From contig CM061140.1 in the NCBI GenBank assembly GCA_030789695.1, positions 79,546,422 through 79,610,421 of the forward strand: a stretch of DNA of 64,000 bases, given 5' to 3'. The notes beneath the pieces were generated by a model that searched no databases, was not told where the DNA came from, and worked only from the letters and a program-made list of their open reading frames with translations. Below, piece after piece: positions 63,790 to 64,000 of the stretch (the stretch's first letter is position 1; every line of letters starts with the position of its first letter). The translations under genes and the position numbers were made by a program. Source of the stretch: Scilla litardierei (taxonomy: Eukaryota; Streptophyta; Magnoliopsida; Asparagales; Asparagaceae).

Positions 63790-64000
63790 AGTTCAAGATC
63801 GCTATGAAAAATACTGATAAAGAGTAGCCTGGAGAAACTGAGGGGGTAGTTACATGGAATGATGGTCACAAATAATTTGATCATGGTGGAAGTGCTAATG
63901 AGATTTCTTTTGACAAACTGAACATTAACAAGGAGCATTAGCCACAAGTGTTGAAATGGAATCTAAGAACTTTATCTAATAAAATTGAGCTGTTCAAGGA

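Larger units (their letters stand above)
59290..64000 (+). mobile_element. Putative Helitron or duplicated segment carrying gene fragments
   Basis: Starts TCTATTCTATAAAACACAAC at the end of a TA tract, which fits a Helitron 5' end and resembles the element at 57541. It contains exon-like pieces with splice-like borders and two separate calmodulin EF-hand fragments, but no Rep/helicase. The 3' end (hairpin plus CTRR) is not in the window, so the assignment is inferred. A degenerate host locus is the alternative. Confidence 0.4.

Noticed and set aside
1..64000. tRNA, rRNA or intact host genes
   Set aside because: No cloverleaf or rRNA segment was recognised; the tRNA-like matches are retrotransposon primer sites, and the only host-gene similarity is the calmodulin fragments.

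Overview
The window is nuclear DNA of a flowering plant and is almost entirely transposable elements. I see no intact host gene. The evidence is plant LTR-retrotransposon architecture: primer-binding sites of the TGGTATCAGAGC (initiator tRNA-Met) and TGGCGCC... types, Athila, Tat, SIRE and TR-GAG style gag genes, a plant L1-type LINE and Helitron termini. The species cannot be fixed from the sequence.

Layout. 1-13437 is an Athila-type Ty3/gypsy element on the minus strand (Athila-A). Its 5' LTR is at the right (11622-13437) and its 3' end lies beyond the left edge. Its gag-pro gene is split by a young 6.96-kb gag-only copia-like element (2623-9581) with near-identical 1740-bp LTRs and a perfect CGGCT target duplication. 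13438-18300 is the 5' half of a Tat-type gypsy element, with a tandem array of a ~218-bp unit downstream of its protease. 18301-20508 holds three LTR remnants. From 20509 a five-level nest begins: a copia-like LTR (19732-20508) is interrupted by a second gag-only element (20509-27417); its right LTR is interrupted by a further copia element (27418 to about 52000); that element's LTR is interrupted by a SIRE-type copia element (28847-48007); and the SIRE integrase is interrupted by a second Athila element (Athila-B, 32536-41977, TSD TTATT). 52029-52415 is a foldback element, 52493-57183 a decayed LINE, 57258-59222 two further LINE tails around a short Helitron, and 59290-64000 a probable Helitron or similar segment carrying calmodulin exon fragments.

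Two patterns stand out. First, six different element families each carry their own family-specific array of short palindromes or inverted pairs. In every family where the promoter is present, the array lies just upstream of a TATA box in the LTR. Both Athila families carry a second copy of array plus TATA inside the element, in front of their 3' ORF. Second, the Athila-A LTR has five hairpins with one invariant 14-nt loop and five different, internally complementary stems, lying in the predicted 5' leader of the element RNA. This is the best candidate for an undescribed structured RNA element.

Only the SIRE element retains reverse transcriptase among the LTR elements. The two gag-only elements, both Athila elements and the Tat element go from gag or gag-pro straight to non-coding DNA, so they would depend on enzymes supplied by other copies.
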